Source: Bacteroidota bacterium (GTDB lineage Bacteria; Bacteroidota; Ignavibacteria; Ignavibacteriales; Melioribacteraceae). Taken from it: a stretch of DNA of 50,581 bases. Of the stretch, positions 1-9,500 are shown piece by piece; position 1 is the stretch's first letter, and each line of letters starts with the position of its first letter. The stretch lies in the NCBI GenBank assembly GCA_021824635.1, contig JAKAKD010000015.1, positions 20,241-70,821 on the forward strand. The letters are read 5' to 3'. The notes below the pieces were generated by a model, which saw only the letters and a list, made by a program, of their open reading frames with translations, had not been told where the DNA came from and made no database searches. The position numbers and the translations under genes are program-made.

Positions 1-101
1 TCACTGGGAAAAGTTGTTGAGTCCTCGTCCGACTGAGTATCATATTTTACATATTTTAGAAAACGGTCAACACAAGTAAATTTGTAGTTAGAGTCAAACA
101 T
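1..101 (-). CDS. pepT: Peptidase T (tripeptidase), N-terminal fragment cut by window edge
   Basis: The first 33 codons of a minus-strand gene are visible, starting with ATG at 101-99 behind a GAGG-type ribosome site at about 107-111. The translation contains VDRFLKYVKYDTQSD followed by TTFPS, which matches the conserved N-terminus of peptidase T, a zinc-dependent M20 aminopeptidase that removes the N-terminal residue from tripeptides in the cytoplasm. The metal-binding residues lie outside the window. The gene is divergent from the nucleoside phosphorylase, with about 140 bases between the starts. The family call rests on one short conserved stretch but that stretch is characteristic. Confidence 0.8.
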   Translation of the reverse strand, partial: MFDSNYKFTCVDRFLKYVKYDTQSDEDSTTFPS

Positions 102-240
102 TTTTTGCCTCGATTCTGTTTAAGATTATTATTTTTGTTAGCAAGTTAATGGAAATTGTGATAGAGTTTCAATGAAAAGCAGCTAGTTTACATTTTTTGC
201 CGGCAGGCGCTTTTCTCCACCTTAATCATAGGGAATAAAT

Positions 241-1545
241 ATGAATCCAGTTGAATTAATCAAGAAAAAACGTGACGGAAAAATACTAACCGAAAGTGAA
301 ATTGAATTTCTTGTTTCGAATCTGACTAAAGGTAAAATACCGGATTATCAGTTCTCGGCTTTCTTAATGGCGGGATTTCTTAACGGTCTTAATAAGCAAG
401 AAACAGCAGCACTAACCAGATCTATGCTTTACAGCGGAAAGGTAATTGATCTTTCTTCTATACCCGGAATAAAAGTTGATAAACATTCAACCGGAGGTAT
501 TGGCGACAAGACTTCATTAATACTAGCGCCGATTGTTGCGGCAGCAGGAATTAAAGTGCCAATGATAAGCGGACGCGGACTTGGTCACACCGGCGGAACG
601 CTGGATAAACTAGAATCAATTCCGGGATTTAGAACTGATCTTAATTTAAGCGAATACAAAAACGTAATTAGAAAATGCGGAGCTGTATTAATCGGGCAAA
701 CCAAAGAAATAGCACCGGCAGATAAATTGATTTACGCACTGCGGGATGTTACCGCTACGGTTGAATCAATTCCATTTATTACCGCAAGCATTATGAGTAA
801 AAAGTTGGCAGAAGGAATTGACGGACTTGTTCTTGATATCAAAACCGGAAGCGGTGCATTCATGAAAAAAATGGAAGATTCCAAGAAACTTGCACTTTCG
901 CTTATCAACACAGCAAAAGCATTTGATAAAAAAGTTATAGGCTTTATTACAGACATGAATCAGCCGCTTGGAAATTACATCGGCAACTGGCTTGAAATTT
1001 ATGAATCGGTGAAAGTTTTGCAAGGAGAAAAAGTTGAAGATTTACTTGAAGTTACTTTGAATCTCTCCGGCGCAATGATTTTTCTTGGCGGAAAAGCTAA
1101 ATCAATCAAAGAAGGAATTGAGATTTCTAAAAAGATGATAGCTAACGGCAAGGCATTTGAAATATTTCTAAAAATGGTTCAGCTTCAAGGCGGAAATATA
1201 TCACTCTTAAAACAGCCGGAAAAATATCCTAAATCTAAAATTCACGAAAAGCTTTTTGCCGATGGGAATGGATTTCTTGAATCAACAGATAACTATGAAA
1301 TCGGAATGGCTTCGTTGGAACTCGGTGCAGGAAGAATGACAATGGCAGATAAGATTGATATGAAAGCCGGAATTATTTTCTATCCAAAAATTGGCGATCG
1401 AATTAAAAAAGGCGATCTGATTGCCGAACTTTTTACAGACAAAAAAGAAAAAGTTGATGAAGTTAAGAAAAAATTGCTCTCTTCAATAAAATTATCCCAA
1501 ACCAGGCCCGCACAAGTAAAGCTTATAAAATCCATGCTGACTTAA
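241..1545 (+). CDS. Pyrimidine-nucleoside/thymidine phosphorylase
   Basis: A 434-residue cytosolic enzyme of nucleoside salvage that splits pyrimidine nucleosides with phosphate into base and (deoxy)ribose 1-phosphate. The length fits the Pdp/DeoA family (about 430-440). The opening MNPVELIKKKRDGK, the phosphate-binding KHSTGGIGDKTS near residue 81 and the signature SGRGLGHTGGTLDKLE near residues 111-126 are all present; the C-terminal domain (about 340-434) is the usual small alpha/beta part. ATG at 241 follows AGGGA. Sequence alone does not separate thymidine-specific DeoA from the broader Pdp. It appears to be a single-gene unit ending at a hairpin at 1594-1614. Confidence 0.93.
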   Translation: MNPVELIKKKRDGKILTESEIEFLVSNLTKGKIPDYQFSAFLMAGFLNGLNKQETAALTRSMLYSGKVIDLSSIPGIKVDKHSTGGIGDKTSLILAPIVAAAGIKVPMISGRGLGHTGGTLDKLESIPGFRTDLNLSEYKNVIRKCGAVLIGQTKEIAPADKLIYALRDVTATVESIPFITASIMSKKLAEGIDGLVLDIKTGSGAFMKKMEDSKKLALSLINTAKAFDKKVIGFITDMNQPLGNYIGNWLEIYESVKVLQGEKVEDLLEVTLNLSGAMIFLGGKAKSIKEGIEISKKMIANGKAFEIFLKMVQLQGGNISLLKQPEKYPKSKIHEKLFADGNGFLESTDNYEIGMASLELGAGRMTMADKIDMKAGIIFYPKIGDRIKKGDLIAELFTDKKEKVDEVKKKLLSSIKLSQTRPAQVKLIKSMLT

Positions 1546-1593
1546 AAGTTTTTTGTGATTGATTTTTTCTATTTAGCCTTCAAATTTGTCAAC

Positions 1594-1614
1594 AGCGCCG
1601 TCTTTAACGGCGCT
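1594..1614 (+). terminator. Hairpin downstream of nucleoside phosphorylase
   Basis: A perfect 8-bp inverted repeat AGCGCCGT/ACGGCGCT with a 5-base loop lies about 50 bases after the stop codon of the phosphorylase gene. It is followed only by a mixed TAATTATATT stretch, so it is a plausible but weak intrinsic terminator. Confidence 0.5.
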
Positions 1615-1703
1615 TAATTATATTCAGTAAAAACATTCCCGGTCTAAACTTTTCACTTATTTGTTCGATAATTAAGTGATGTATTTTAAATACTGGGGTT
1701 CAA

Positions 1704-3017
1704 GTGGGTTTTTTAAGTAAAAAATTATTCCGCAAAGAGATACTTCTAAAACATTTCAATACTCTTTTTTCATTGAAAAAATGGCAATTGATACTGGGAA
1801 CGTTTATAGCTGCGGAGTTTTTTACTTTTGTATTGAATAGCATTCAAAGTTTTCTCTGGTGGGATTACTGGTCTTTTGAATTAATTCTTATCGGAACCAT
1901 TGACGCTCTTTTTATCGTTAGCATCCTGGCTCCTTTAGTAATAACTCTTACAAGCCAAACGGCTAAATATGCTGAGTATAGAAGAAAAGCCGAGGAGGAT
2001 GCAAAAGCACAAGCCGAGTTGAGTGAAGGCGAAAAAAAATTCAGATTATATCTGGAAAATTCTGTTGATGTTGTTACTGTTGTTGATGCCAACGGTTACA
2101 TCATTTATGAAAGTCCCTCTAGCAAAAAAAATTTTGGATATGAACCTGCTGATTTAATTGGAAGAAGCGCTTTTGAATTTATTCATCCGGATGATATTAA
2201 AACAGTTCTCGATCTATTTACACGCGCCGTTAAGAAACCATACTCAGAAAATTCAATTGAACTACGGTTCTTAAAAAAGAACGGTGAGTGGGCAAATGTA
2301 CGTGTCTCCGGCAAAAATATGATCACCGACCCAATTATTAAAGGCATTGTTCTAAACGTTTTTGATATTACGGAAAGAATTAAAATTGAAACTCAGCTTA
2401 AAAAATCCATTGCCGAAAAAGATACTCTTATGAAAGAGATTCATCATAGAGTTAAAAATAATTTTATGACGGTATCAAGTCTTCTCTTCCTTCAATCCGA
2501 ACTTGTGAATGAACCTAAAGTCACAGAAATATTTTTGGAATGCCAGAACAGAATTCGTTCTATGGCATTAATTCATGAAAAATTATATCAGTCGGAAACC
2601 ATCTCGGAAATTGATGTTTATAGTTATGTGCAAAGGTTAGTAAGTTATATCCAGTCTAGTTATATAACCGGATCAACCCAAGTCATAATAAATTTAGAGA
2701 TAGATGAATCAATTAAGTTAGAGCCGGAGAAAGCGATTTCTATGGGTTTAATTTTGAACGAGCTACTTTCTAATATTTTTAAATATGCTTTCCAAGGCAA
2801 AGAAAGTGGAACGGTCGGGATTGTACTATTAAAGAAGGCTGATAAATATTTTTTAATTGTAAAAGATAATGGTATTGGCTTACCGGAAGGATTTAACATC
2901 TCCACATCAAATTCGTTAGGCTTCAAATTAGTCGAAATGATGACCGCACAAATGAATGGTAAACTTAGCATATCAGGCAAAAACGGTTCGGAATTTAGAA
3001 TTGAATTCCCTTCTTAA
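1704..3017 (+). CDS. Membrane-anchored PAS sensor histidine kinase (HisKA_2 type)
   Basis: 437 residues. Two hydrophobic segments (about 26-48 and 52-84) anchor the protein, followed by a short linker helix, a PAS domain (about 105-220, with FGYEPADLIGRSAFEFIHPDD) and a kinase core. The dimerisation region has KEIHHRVKNN around His247/His248, the form of the HisKA_2 (LytS/Pdt-like) class rather than classical HisKA. The ATPase region carries NELLSNIFKYAF and DNGIGLP. The start is GTG at 1704 behind GGGG. No response regulator follows; the nearest lone receiver is at 9842, so a partnership is only a guess. The signal sensed is unknown. Confidence 0.85.
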   Translation: MGFLSKKLFRKEILLKHFNTLFSLKKWQLILGTFIAAEFFTFVLNSIQSFLWWDYWSFELILIGTIDALFIVSILAPLVITLTSQTAKYAEYRRKAEEDAKAQAELSEGEKKFRLYLENSVDVVTVVDANGYIIYESPSSKKNFGYEPADLIGRSAFEFIHPDDIKTVLDLFTRAVKKPYSENSIELRFLKKNGEWANVRVSGKNMITDPIIKGIVLNVFDITERIKIETQLKKSIAEKDTLMKEIHHRVKNNFMTVSSLLFLQSELVNEPKVTEIFLECQNRIRSMALIHEKLYQSETISEIDVYSYVQRLVSYIQSSYITGSTQVIINLEIDESIKLEPEKAISMGLILNELLSNIFKYAFQGKESGTVGIVLLKKADKYFLIVKDNGIGLPEGFNISTSNSLGFKLVEMMTAQMNGKLSISGKNGSEFRIEFPS

Positions 3018-3208
3018 TCTAAAATCCCGCATCATTTATTTTTTTCTTTTCCGCATGACAGAACCAATGACACTACTAATAAAAACTTTTCCATTTTGCC
3101 AAATAAACATTCACTAACAAAAGCGAACTTATCAAATTTTAAAATCGTTATAATTGCATATAAAAAAGGATGGCAAATTACCAGAGCCGATAACGTGAAA
3201 GGATAAAA

Positions 3209-3559
3209 ATGAGCACTCCAACAAAAATAAAATTACACAAGCAGGAATATCTTGAAATAACATGGGATAACGGAAAGGTAAACAAGTACCCGTTAAAATT
3301 TTTACGGGATGAAACCCCCGATGCAGGCAATAAAGGTGAAACAATTTTGTGGAAGCATTATGCACCGGCAAAACATGAACCTCTAAAAACGGAATCTTAC
3401 GAAATTGAAAAAATTGAAACAGTGGGCAGCTACGCAATTCAAATAAAATGGAAAGACGGATATAATTTTGGGATTTATTCGTGGGAATTGCTAAAACAAT
3501 TTGCCGATTACTTAGAAGTAAGAGAAAATCTTCATCAAGATTTCGATCATCATCACTAA
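3209..3559 (+). CDS. DUF971 domain protein
   Basis: A 116-residue soluble protein consisting almost entirely of a DUF971 domain (the N-terminal domain also found in gamma-butyrobetaine hydroxylase). Recognisable are the LEITWDNGKVNKYPLKFLRDETPDA stretch near the N-terminus and IQIKWKDGYNFGIYSWELL near residues 78-97, and the protein ends in a His-rich DHHH tail. Small stand-alone DUF971 proteins are often encoded near Fe-S or Mrp/ApbC-type genes in other bacteria, but no such gene is next to it here. ATG at 3209 follows GAAAGG. The biochemical role is unknown. It faces the TlpA-like gene tail to tail. Confidence 0.85.
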   Translation: MSTPTKIKLHKQEYLEITWDNGKVNKYPLKFLRDETPDAGNKGETILWKHYAPAKHEPLKTESYEIEKIETVGSYAIQIKWKDGYNFGIYSWELLKQFADYLEVRENLHQDFDHHH

Positions 3560-3567
3560 AAAACTAA

Positions 3568-3603
3568 ATGAACAAGCGCAAGAAGATTCTTGCGCTTGTT
3601 CAT
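3568..3603. terminator. Bidirectional terminator hairpin, 17-bp perfect stem
   Basis: ATGAACAAGCGCAAGAA at 3568-3584 is exactly complementary to 3587-3603 with a 2-base centre (so the real loop must open several pairs). A-rich and T-rich flanks lie on both sides. It sits between the convergent DUF971 and TlpA-like genes and probably ends transcription from both. Confidence 0.85.
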
Positions 3604-3621
3604 ACTATTTAATTAATCTGC

Positions 3622-4227
3622 TTATAATAATTTCTTAATATGACCTTCATACGTGGATATTGGAATTAAACCTTCGTAAGAAGCAACAATCTTTCCTTGT
3701 TTATCAATTACAAAAGAAGTTGGTATAGCGCGAATTCCGCCATACTGCTGATAGACATTCATATTTCCGTAAACAACGGGATAATTCATTCCCTTTTCTT
3801 TTATGAAAGGAACTACTTCATCTTTTGTATCGGTATCAACCGAAACACCAACAATCTCAAATCCTTTAGCACCATATTTTTTCTTCAAAGAAATTAAATC
3901 CGGAATACCTTTACGGCACGGCGGGCACCATGTAGCCCAAAAATCTACTATTACTACCTTTCCCTTTAGATCGGAAAGTTTAATTGTTTTACCGTCGGTT
4001 GTCGGCAATGTAAAATCCGGTGCAAGTGCAGATGATTTTTGAGCACTCGGAACATAATTTGGCGGGTAAGGACCATTTTCTTCACTTCTGCCGAACAAGT
4101 AATCTGTATTGTTAAAAATAAATAATAATAAAATCACACCGATAAAAAAGCTTGTATAAATCCAGCTCCTATGCTTTTGAGTCAATCCGGCAAATTTATT
4201 TTTCTGATTAGAATCTTTCTGTGACAT
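3622..4227 (-). CDS. TlpA/ResA-like membrane-anchored thiol-disulfide oxidoreductase
   Basis: 201 residues. After a charged N-terminus one hydrophobic helix (about 24-42) anchors the protein with the rest outside the cytoplasmic membrane. The thioredoxin-fold domain (about 66-201) begins APDFTLPTTDGKTIKLSDLKGK and holds the redox motif WATWCPPCRKG near residue 100, plus the cis-Pro segment AIPTSFVID. This is the AhpC/TSA-type TlpA family that reduces disulfides, often for cytochrome c maturation, which fits the many c-type cytochromes encoded at 25-33 kb. ATG at 4227 follows GAGGAAAAA. It is the last gene of the rlpA-DUF6132-tlpA group and ends at the hairpin at 3568-3603. Confidence 0.9.
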   Translation of the reverse strand: MSQKDSNQKNKFAGLTQKHRSWIYTSFFIGVILLLFIFNNTDYLFGRSEENGPYPPNYVPSAQKSSALAPDFTLPTTDGKTIKLSDLKGKVVIVDFWATWCPPCRKGIPDLISLKKKYGAKGFEIVGVSVDTDTKDEVVPFIKEKGMNYPVVYGNMNVYQQYGGIRAIPTSFVIDKQGKIVASYEGLIPISTYEGHIKKLL

Positions 4228-4280
4228 TTTTTCCTCGTGATTAATGTGCGTAAAAATAATAATTAATTAAAATTGTGTAG

Positions 4281-4472
4281 CTATTTTTTTTCCTCTTCAA
4301 CCTTTTTTTTGCTAGGAATAAGCCAAATTGCGCCTATAAGTGCGCCGTAAACAGTAGATATATACGGATTGCTCGAAATTGGGCATGTTCCGGTACGGCA
4401 CCCAATAAAATAATAGTATAAAAATCCTACAACCGCACCGCCTACAACTGGTAAAACCTTTTTTATAATCAT
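4281..4472 (-). CDS. Small membrane protein, DUF6132 family
   Basis: 63 residues with two hydrophobic helices (about 5-22 and 40-54) separated by a short loop containing GCRTGTCPISSNP. The GxxTGxCPIxSNP loop with its two cysteines and the glycine-rich helices are typical of DUF6132, a family of tiny inner-membrane proteins common in Bacteroidota and often found beside thioredoxin- or rhodanese-type genes. The neighbour here is a TlpA-like protein, which agrees. The two cysteines might be redox partners of that thioredoxin, but this is inference. The C-terminus is a lysine/glutamate tail. Confidence 0.75.
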   Translation of the reverse strand: MIIKKVLPVVGGAVVGFLYYYFIGCRTGTCPISSNPYISTVYGALIGAIWLIPSKKKVEEEKK

Positions 4473-4536
4473 TTTTTACCACTCTTTATATTACCAATAT
4501 ATATGATGATAAAGTGGGAAGAAAGATGCAATCTTT

Positions 4537-5007
4537 TTACTTTTTTCCAGTTCCCCACTCAAGCACTTCAACTTTTACCTCCGTAATACCCACAATCACC
4601 ATATCAAGTTCCCTGGCAACACCAAGAGATAGATCAATTATTCGGTCCGGGCGAAAAGGCATTCTATCGTTAATTTTAATAATAACGCTTTTATCATTCG
4701 ATAGGTTTGTTACTCTCACAACAGTCCCCATTTGATATGTCGGGTGCGCTGCGCTTAAACCGTTCATATCATATACTTCGCCGTTGTATGTAATCAATCC
4801 GTTATATTTATCAGCGTAATAAGAAGCAACCCCAATTACTGTTTCTAAAACAGGTGCGTTTTTGTATTGATCAAGTTTTTCAAATCGTTTTTGTGTTTTA
4901 TCCTCGAAACGTGATGCGCCGGATGTGAAACGCGGAGCTGACGCACATGCGGGAAGTATTAACAGTATTGTTAATATTAGAATGAAGAAGACGATTCTAT
5001 ACATCAT
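4537..5007 (-). CDS. rlpA: RlpA-like lipoprotein (double-psi beta-barrel)
   Basis: 156 residues when started at ATG 5007. A lipoprotein signal (MMYRIVFFILILTILLILPAC) ends in an LPAC lipobox, placing it in the envelope. The barrel domain (about 60-150) has GVASYYADKYNG, LSAAHPTYQMGTVVRVTNL and KINDRMPF ending with IIDLS, the conserved pieces of RlpA, a septal lytic transglycosylase in characterised members. The usual SPOR domain is absent. The frame stays open upstream to 5130, but that part runs through a terminator and lacks protein-like features, so the later start is preferred. First gene of a three-gene minus-strand group; see the leader at 5028-5190. Confidence 0.88.
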   Translation of the reverse strand: MMYRIVFFILILTILLILPACASAPRFTSGASRFEDKTQKRFEKLDQYKNAPVLETVIGVASYYADKYNGLITYNGEVYDMNGLSAAHPTYQMGTVVRVTNLSNDKSVIIKINDRMPFRPDRIIDLSLGVARELDMVIVGITEVKVEVLEWGTGKK

Positions 5008-5027
5008 GATTCGTATAATGTTACTTT

Positions 5028-5060
5028 TAAAATAATAAAGGGAGCGATCAAACGCTCCCT
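5028..5060 (-). terminator. Intrinsic terminator upstream of rlpA
   Basis: On the minus strand an 8-bp stem AGGGAGCG/CGCTCCCT (5060-5053 with 5046-5039) with a 6-base loop is followed by TTTATTATTTT. The hairpin ends about 30 bases before the rlpA start codon, so it either ends a separate small transcript or acts as an attenuator for rlpA. Confidence 0.75.
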
Positions 5061-5190
5061 CTGCTTCCAACTGCACTAAGAAATTACCAGCCGGAGACTT
5101 CTTAGTACCGAATCTTTGCGGCCATAACATATAATTTTATAAGATAATTCAACTTGTTCTTTATCACGCCATAAGAGAGGTAAAGACAAT
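5061..5190 (-). ncRNA. Candidate structured leader or small RNA before rlpA
   Basis: Between a promoter candidate (5195-5225, minus) and a terminator (5028-5060) lies a stretch of about 130 bases with further pairing: ACTAAGAA at 5106-5099 against TTCTTAGT at 5082-5075 enclosing a CCGG-containing loop, and CTGC/GCAG pairing at about 5074-5061. No protein-like reading is convincing. I could not match it to a known riboswitch consensus. It could be a free small RNA of about 160 nt or the leader of rlpA. The whole 5008-5425 stretch holds no gene; besides this element it contains the carAB promoter candidate. Confidence 0.4.
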
Positions 5191-5194
5191 AAGC

Positions 5195-5225
5195 CGAAAA
5201 TATTTTTAAAAATTTTGACTCCAAA
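5195..5225 (-). promoter_or_regulatory. Bacteroidota-type promoter candidate for rlpA leader/small RNA
   Basis: Read on the minus strand: TTTG (5225-5222), 19 bases, TATTTTCG (5202-5195). This matches TTTG-N19-TAnnTTTG with one mismatch, and the same layout occurs at three other places in the window. Transcription would start near 5189. Confidence 0.5.
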
Positions 5226-5330
5226 CAATCGGATTAAAAAATAGATCATCAGAAAAAATATGCTAAAGATTGAATATCACTGAAATAATAGCGGCAAAAG
5301 TCAAATAAGTCCTTTGTTGGAAGAAATGGT

Positions 5331-5361
5331 TTTGTGTGTTCATAGAATTTTTATACTTTCG
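5331..5361 (+). promoter_or_regulatory. Bacteroidota-type promoter candidate for carAB
   Basis: TTTG (5331-5334), 19 bases, TACTTTCG (5354-5361), one mismatch to TTTG-N19-TAnnTTTG. It lies about 65 bases before the carA start, giving a leader of roughly 58 nt. It is divergent from the candidate at 5195-5225. Confidence 0.5.
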
Positions 5362-5425
5362 TGCAGCGTTTTTGAACCTCTTCCTCCCCCTTGTTCCAAG
5401 AAAAGATTTATAGGAGCTAAAAAGT

Positions 5426-6577
5426 TTGAGTAAAAAGACAACACCCAAACAGACTGCAAGACTAATATTAGAAGACAAAAATATTTTTGAAGGCCAACCC
5501 TTTGGTGCGCATAAATCAATCGCCGGTGAAGTTGTGTTCAATACCGGCATGGTCGGATACCCAGAAACATTAACCGATCCATCTTATAAAGGTCAGATTC
5601 TTGTAATGACGTATCCGCTTATTGGTAACTACGGAATTCCACCTACAAGTTTTGCCGATAATTTATTGATCTCTAAAAAAACTCATTACCCAAAGTCCGA
5701 ACCAAATAAATCTATCTCGTGGGATAACGATCTACCAAAATATTTTGAGTCAGACCGCATTCAATTGCAGGCATTGATTGTTTCGGAACTATCCGAATCC
5801 TTCAGCCATTGGAATTCTATAGAAAGTCTCGACTCCTGGTTAAAACGTTTTGCGGTTCCTGGAATTCAAGGTATTGATACACGCAGGCTTACAAAAATAT
5901 TGCGTGAACAAGGCACAATGCTTGGTAAAATTGAGATCGGAGAAGAAAAAGTTGAATACTACAATCCTGATATTGAAGATCTGATTTCTAAAGTAACTGT
6001 TTCCAAAGTTGAGAAGTATGGAACTGGGAAAAAAAGAATATTATTAATTGATTGCGGCTGCAAAAAAAGTATCATCACTACTTTACTCAACAAAAAAGTT
6101 TCCGTTCTCCGTGTTCCATACGATTACGACATTGATAATGAAGATTATGACGGAGTACTTATTTCTAATGGTCCGGGCAATCCTGTAGTTTATGATCAAC
6201 TCGTTGATTCAGCAAAAAAATTAATACAGAAACAAGTTCCCACATTAGGCATCTGTATGGGACACCAAATTCTTTCTCTCGCCGCAGGTGCAAAGACATA
6301 CAAACTCAAATACGGTCACCGCAGTCAGAATCAACCGGTAAATCAAGTCGGGTCTAACAAATGTTACGTCACTTCGCAAAACCACAGTTTTGCAGTGGAC
6401 ACAAAATCTTTACCGCGCGGCTGGCAGCCATGGTTCGAAAATCTTAACGACTACTCAAATGAAGGAGTTATACATGAAAAACTTCCCTTCAGAAGCGTAC
6501 AGTTTCATCCCGAAGCAATGCCGGGTCCCGTTGATACAGATTTTATATTTGATGAATTTTTGAAGGATGTGAAGTGA
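5426..6577 (+). CDS. carA: Carbamoyl-phosphate synthase small (glutaminase) subunit
   Basis: 383 residues, the usual CarA length. It frees ammonia from glutamine and passes it to CarB for carbamoyl phosphate, the precursor of pyrimidines and arginine. The N-terminal domain has ARLILEDKNIFEGQPFG and VFNTGMVGYPETLTDPSYKGQI; the class I amidotransferase domain (about 195-380) has LISNGPGNP, the nucleophile Cys277 in GICMGHQ and VQFHPEA with the catalytic His/Glu. The start is TTG at 5426 preceded by AGGAG at 5412-5416. Its stop overlaps the carB start by 4 bases. Confidence 0.97.
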   Translation: MSKKTTPKQTARLILEDKNIFEGQPFGAHKSIAGEVVFNTGMVGYPETLTDPSYKGQILVMTYPLIGNYGIPPTSFADNLLISKKTHYPKSEPNKSISWDNDLPKYFESDRIQLQALIVSELSESFSHWNSIESLDSWLKRFAVPGIQGIDTRRLTKILREQGTMLGKIEIGEEKVEYYNPDIEDLISKVTVSKVEKYGTGKKRILLIDCGCKKSIITTLLNKKVSVLRVPYDYDIDNEDYDGVLISNGPGNPVVYDQLVDSAKKLIQKQVPTLGICMGHQILSLAAGAKTYKLKYGHRSQNQPVNQVGSNKCYVTSQNHSFAVDTKSLPRGWQPWFENLNDYSNEGVIHEKLPFRSVQFHPEAMPGPVDTDFIFDEFLKDVK

Positions 6578-9500
6578 AACATAAAATTAAAAAAGTTTTG
6601 ATCATTGGAAGTTCTGCTCTTAAAATTGGTGAAGCAGGAGAATTCGATTATTCAGGATCGCAAGCAATTAAAGCTTTGAAAGAAGAAGGTATCTATACTA
6701 TTCTTATCAACCCTAATATTGCTACAATTCAAACATCAGATTACTTAGCCGACAAAGTTTATCTTCTTCCCATCAATACAAATTATGTTGAAAAAGTCAT
6801 AGCAAAAGAAAAGCCGGATGGAATCATTCTCGGATTCGGCGGACAAACAGCACTCAACTGCGGACTAGCGCTTTATCGTGAAGGAATTCTAAAAAAATAT
6901 AAAGTACAAGTTCTTGGCACACAGATCTCTGCAATTGAAAATACAGAAGACAGACAATTATTTTGCAATAAGCTCTCGGAGATTGACGTAAACTTTCCCC
7001 AGAGTAATGCAGTAACTTCTGTAGATGAAGCGCTTGAATTTGCAAAAACTATCGGCTACCCGGTTATAATAAGAATTGCTTATGCTCTTGGCGGTCTGGG
7101 TTCGGGGGTTTGCCGTAACAAAAATGAAGTTAGAAAACTTGCAACGAAAGCTCTCTCTTATTCATCTCAAATTTTAGTAGAAGAATATCTTGAGGGCTGG
7201 AAAGAAATTGAATACGAAGTAGTGCGCGACCGCTACGACAACTGCATCACCGTTTGCAATATGGAAAATATTGATCCTATGGGAATCCACACTGGCGAAA
7301 GCATTGTTGTTGCGCCGAGTCAAACTTTAACAAATAATGAATACCACATGCTGCGCGAAGTTGCGATCAAAACAATCCGTCATCTTGGAATTGTGGGCGA
7401 ATGTAATATTCAATATGCTTTAGATCCCAACTCTCAAGATTACAGAGTCATAGAAGTTAACGCGCGGCTTTCCCGCAGTTCTGCTCTTGCATCGAAAGCA
7501 ACCGGTTATCCGCTGGCTTTTGTCGCGGCAAAACTTGCTCTTGGTTATGGATTGCATGAACTGCCAAACTCAATTACAAAAACAACAAAAGCATTTTTCG
7601 AACCCGCATTAGATTACATAGTAATAAAAGTGCCGCGTTGGGATTTGAAAAAATTCCGGCTTGTTAAACGTCAGCTTGGTTCATCAATGAAATCTGTCGG
7701 CGAAGTAATGGCTATCGGAAGAAATTTCGAGGAAGTAATTCAGAAAGCAATGCGAATGCTCGATATTGGAGTTGAAGGGCTAACGGCAAGCCGCATAAAA
7801 GTTGAGTTCGATGAACTTGAAGAAGCGCTCCGTAATCCAACTGAAGAAAGAATTTTTGCAGTGATTCAAGCGCTGAAACAGGGCTACTCAGTTGATTGGG
7901 TTCACTCTTTAACACATATAAATAAATGGTTTCTTCATAAAATTCAGAATATTGTTGATATTGAAAACCTTTTGGCTGATTCAAAGAAAAAACTTTCCAA
8001 AGATTTATTGCTTGAAGCAAAGCAGCATGGTTTTTCCGACCGCCAAATTGCAAATGTTATTGGAAAAGATGCTCATGATGTTTATCTACTCAGAGAGAAA
8101 TACAATATTCATCCGTTCATTCAGCATATAGATACTCTTGCGGCGGAATATCCTGCTAAGACAAATTATGTTTATCTTACTTACAACTGCTCTGCTCACG
8201 ATTTCGAATTTAATCTAAAGAAAAGCATAATAATTCTCGGCTCGGGTCCTTACAGAATCGGAAGTTCTGTAGAGTTTGATTGGTGTTGCGTAATCACTGG
8301 AAGAACTTTGCGTGAGATGGGTTACAAAACCGTAATGATAAATTGTAATCCAGAAACTGTTAGCACAGACTATGATCAGTTTGATACTTTATTTTTTGAA
8401 GAACTAACAACGGAAACTATTTGGGAAATTTATGACGCTCTTAATCCGCGCGGAGTTATTGTTTCGATGGGCGGACAAACTCCAAATAACCTTGCATTAA
8501 AACTTCATAACATTGGAATAAAAATTCTTGGAACATCTCCGGATTCAATTGATACGGCAGAAAACCGTAGTAAGTTTTCAGCAATGTTAGACGATCTTGG
8601 CATTGAACAGCCGGAGTGGAGTAAACTTAGCAAAATTGATGATGCATTAAAGTTCGCAAATAAAGTCGGTTACCCGGTACTGGTTCGTCCATCTTACGTT
8701 TTAAGCGGTGCGGCAATGGCAATTGCCACAGATGATATTGAACTTACCCGTTTTCTTCAAAAAGCAGTTGATGTTTCTCCCGAACATCCGGTGGTAATTT
8801 CAAAATTTTTAGTTAATGCAAAGGAATTGGAATTCGATGCCGTTGCACAGAACGGCGAGATTGTCTGTTCGGCAATATCCGAACATGTTGAAAATGCCGG
8901 AGTGCATTCAGGCGACGCCACATTGGTTCTTCCGGCACAACGAACTTACCTTGAAACAATGAGGCAGATAAAACAAATCTCGGCAGATATAGCAAGATCA
9001 CTTAATATAAACGGTCCGTTTAATATTCAGTATATAGCAAAGGACAATCGCGTAAAAGTAATTGAATGCAACTTACGCGCATCCAGAAGTTTTCCTTTTG
9101 TTTCAAAAACACTTAAGAAAAATTTTATTGAGATTGCTTCCAAAGTAATCATTGGGAATAAAGTTGAGCGGTGGGAATATTATACTTTTACATACGACTA
9201 CGTAGGTGTTAAAGCACCGGAGTTCTCTTTTACACGTCTCGAAGGCGCAGATCCAACTACCGGTGTTGAAATGGCATCAACAGGAGAAGTTGCTTGTCTT
9301 GGACGAGATTTTGATGAAGCATTTTTAAAATCTCTTACTTCAGTAGGTTACCGTTTTCCGATACGGTCTATTTTAGTCTCGTCAGGTACAATTGAATCTA
9401 AATCCGAACTGCTTGAACCGACCAGGCAGCTTGTAAAACTTGGAATAAAATTTTACGCAACGCCCGGTACCGCGAAGTTCATGAAAACGAACAAAATTGA

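Noticed and set aside
5075..5118. Possible cyclic-di-GMP (GEMM) riboswitch, because of GCAAAG and CTCCGG pieces
   Set aside because: The required CAGGGCAAA-type first half and the tetraloop-receptor order are missing; the short matches could be chance.
5008..5130. In-frame upstream extension of the RlpA reading frame starting MLWPQRFGTKK
   Set aside because: It passes through a strong terminator hairpin, has no signal peptide at its own start and leaves the real lipoprotein signal buried at residue 42; the ATG at 5007 is much better.
6854..9001. Antisense open frames across carB (60-110 codons)
   Set aside because: They mirror the coding frame of a clearly recognised gene, have no family features and no ribosome sites.
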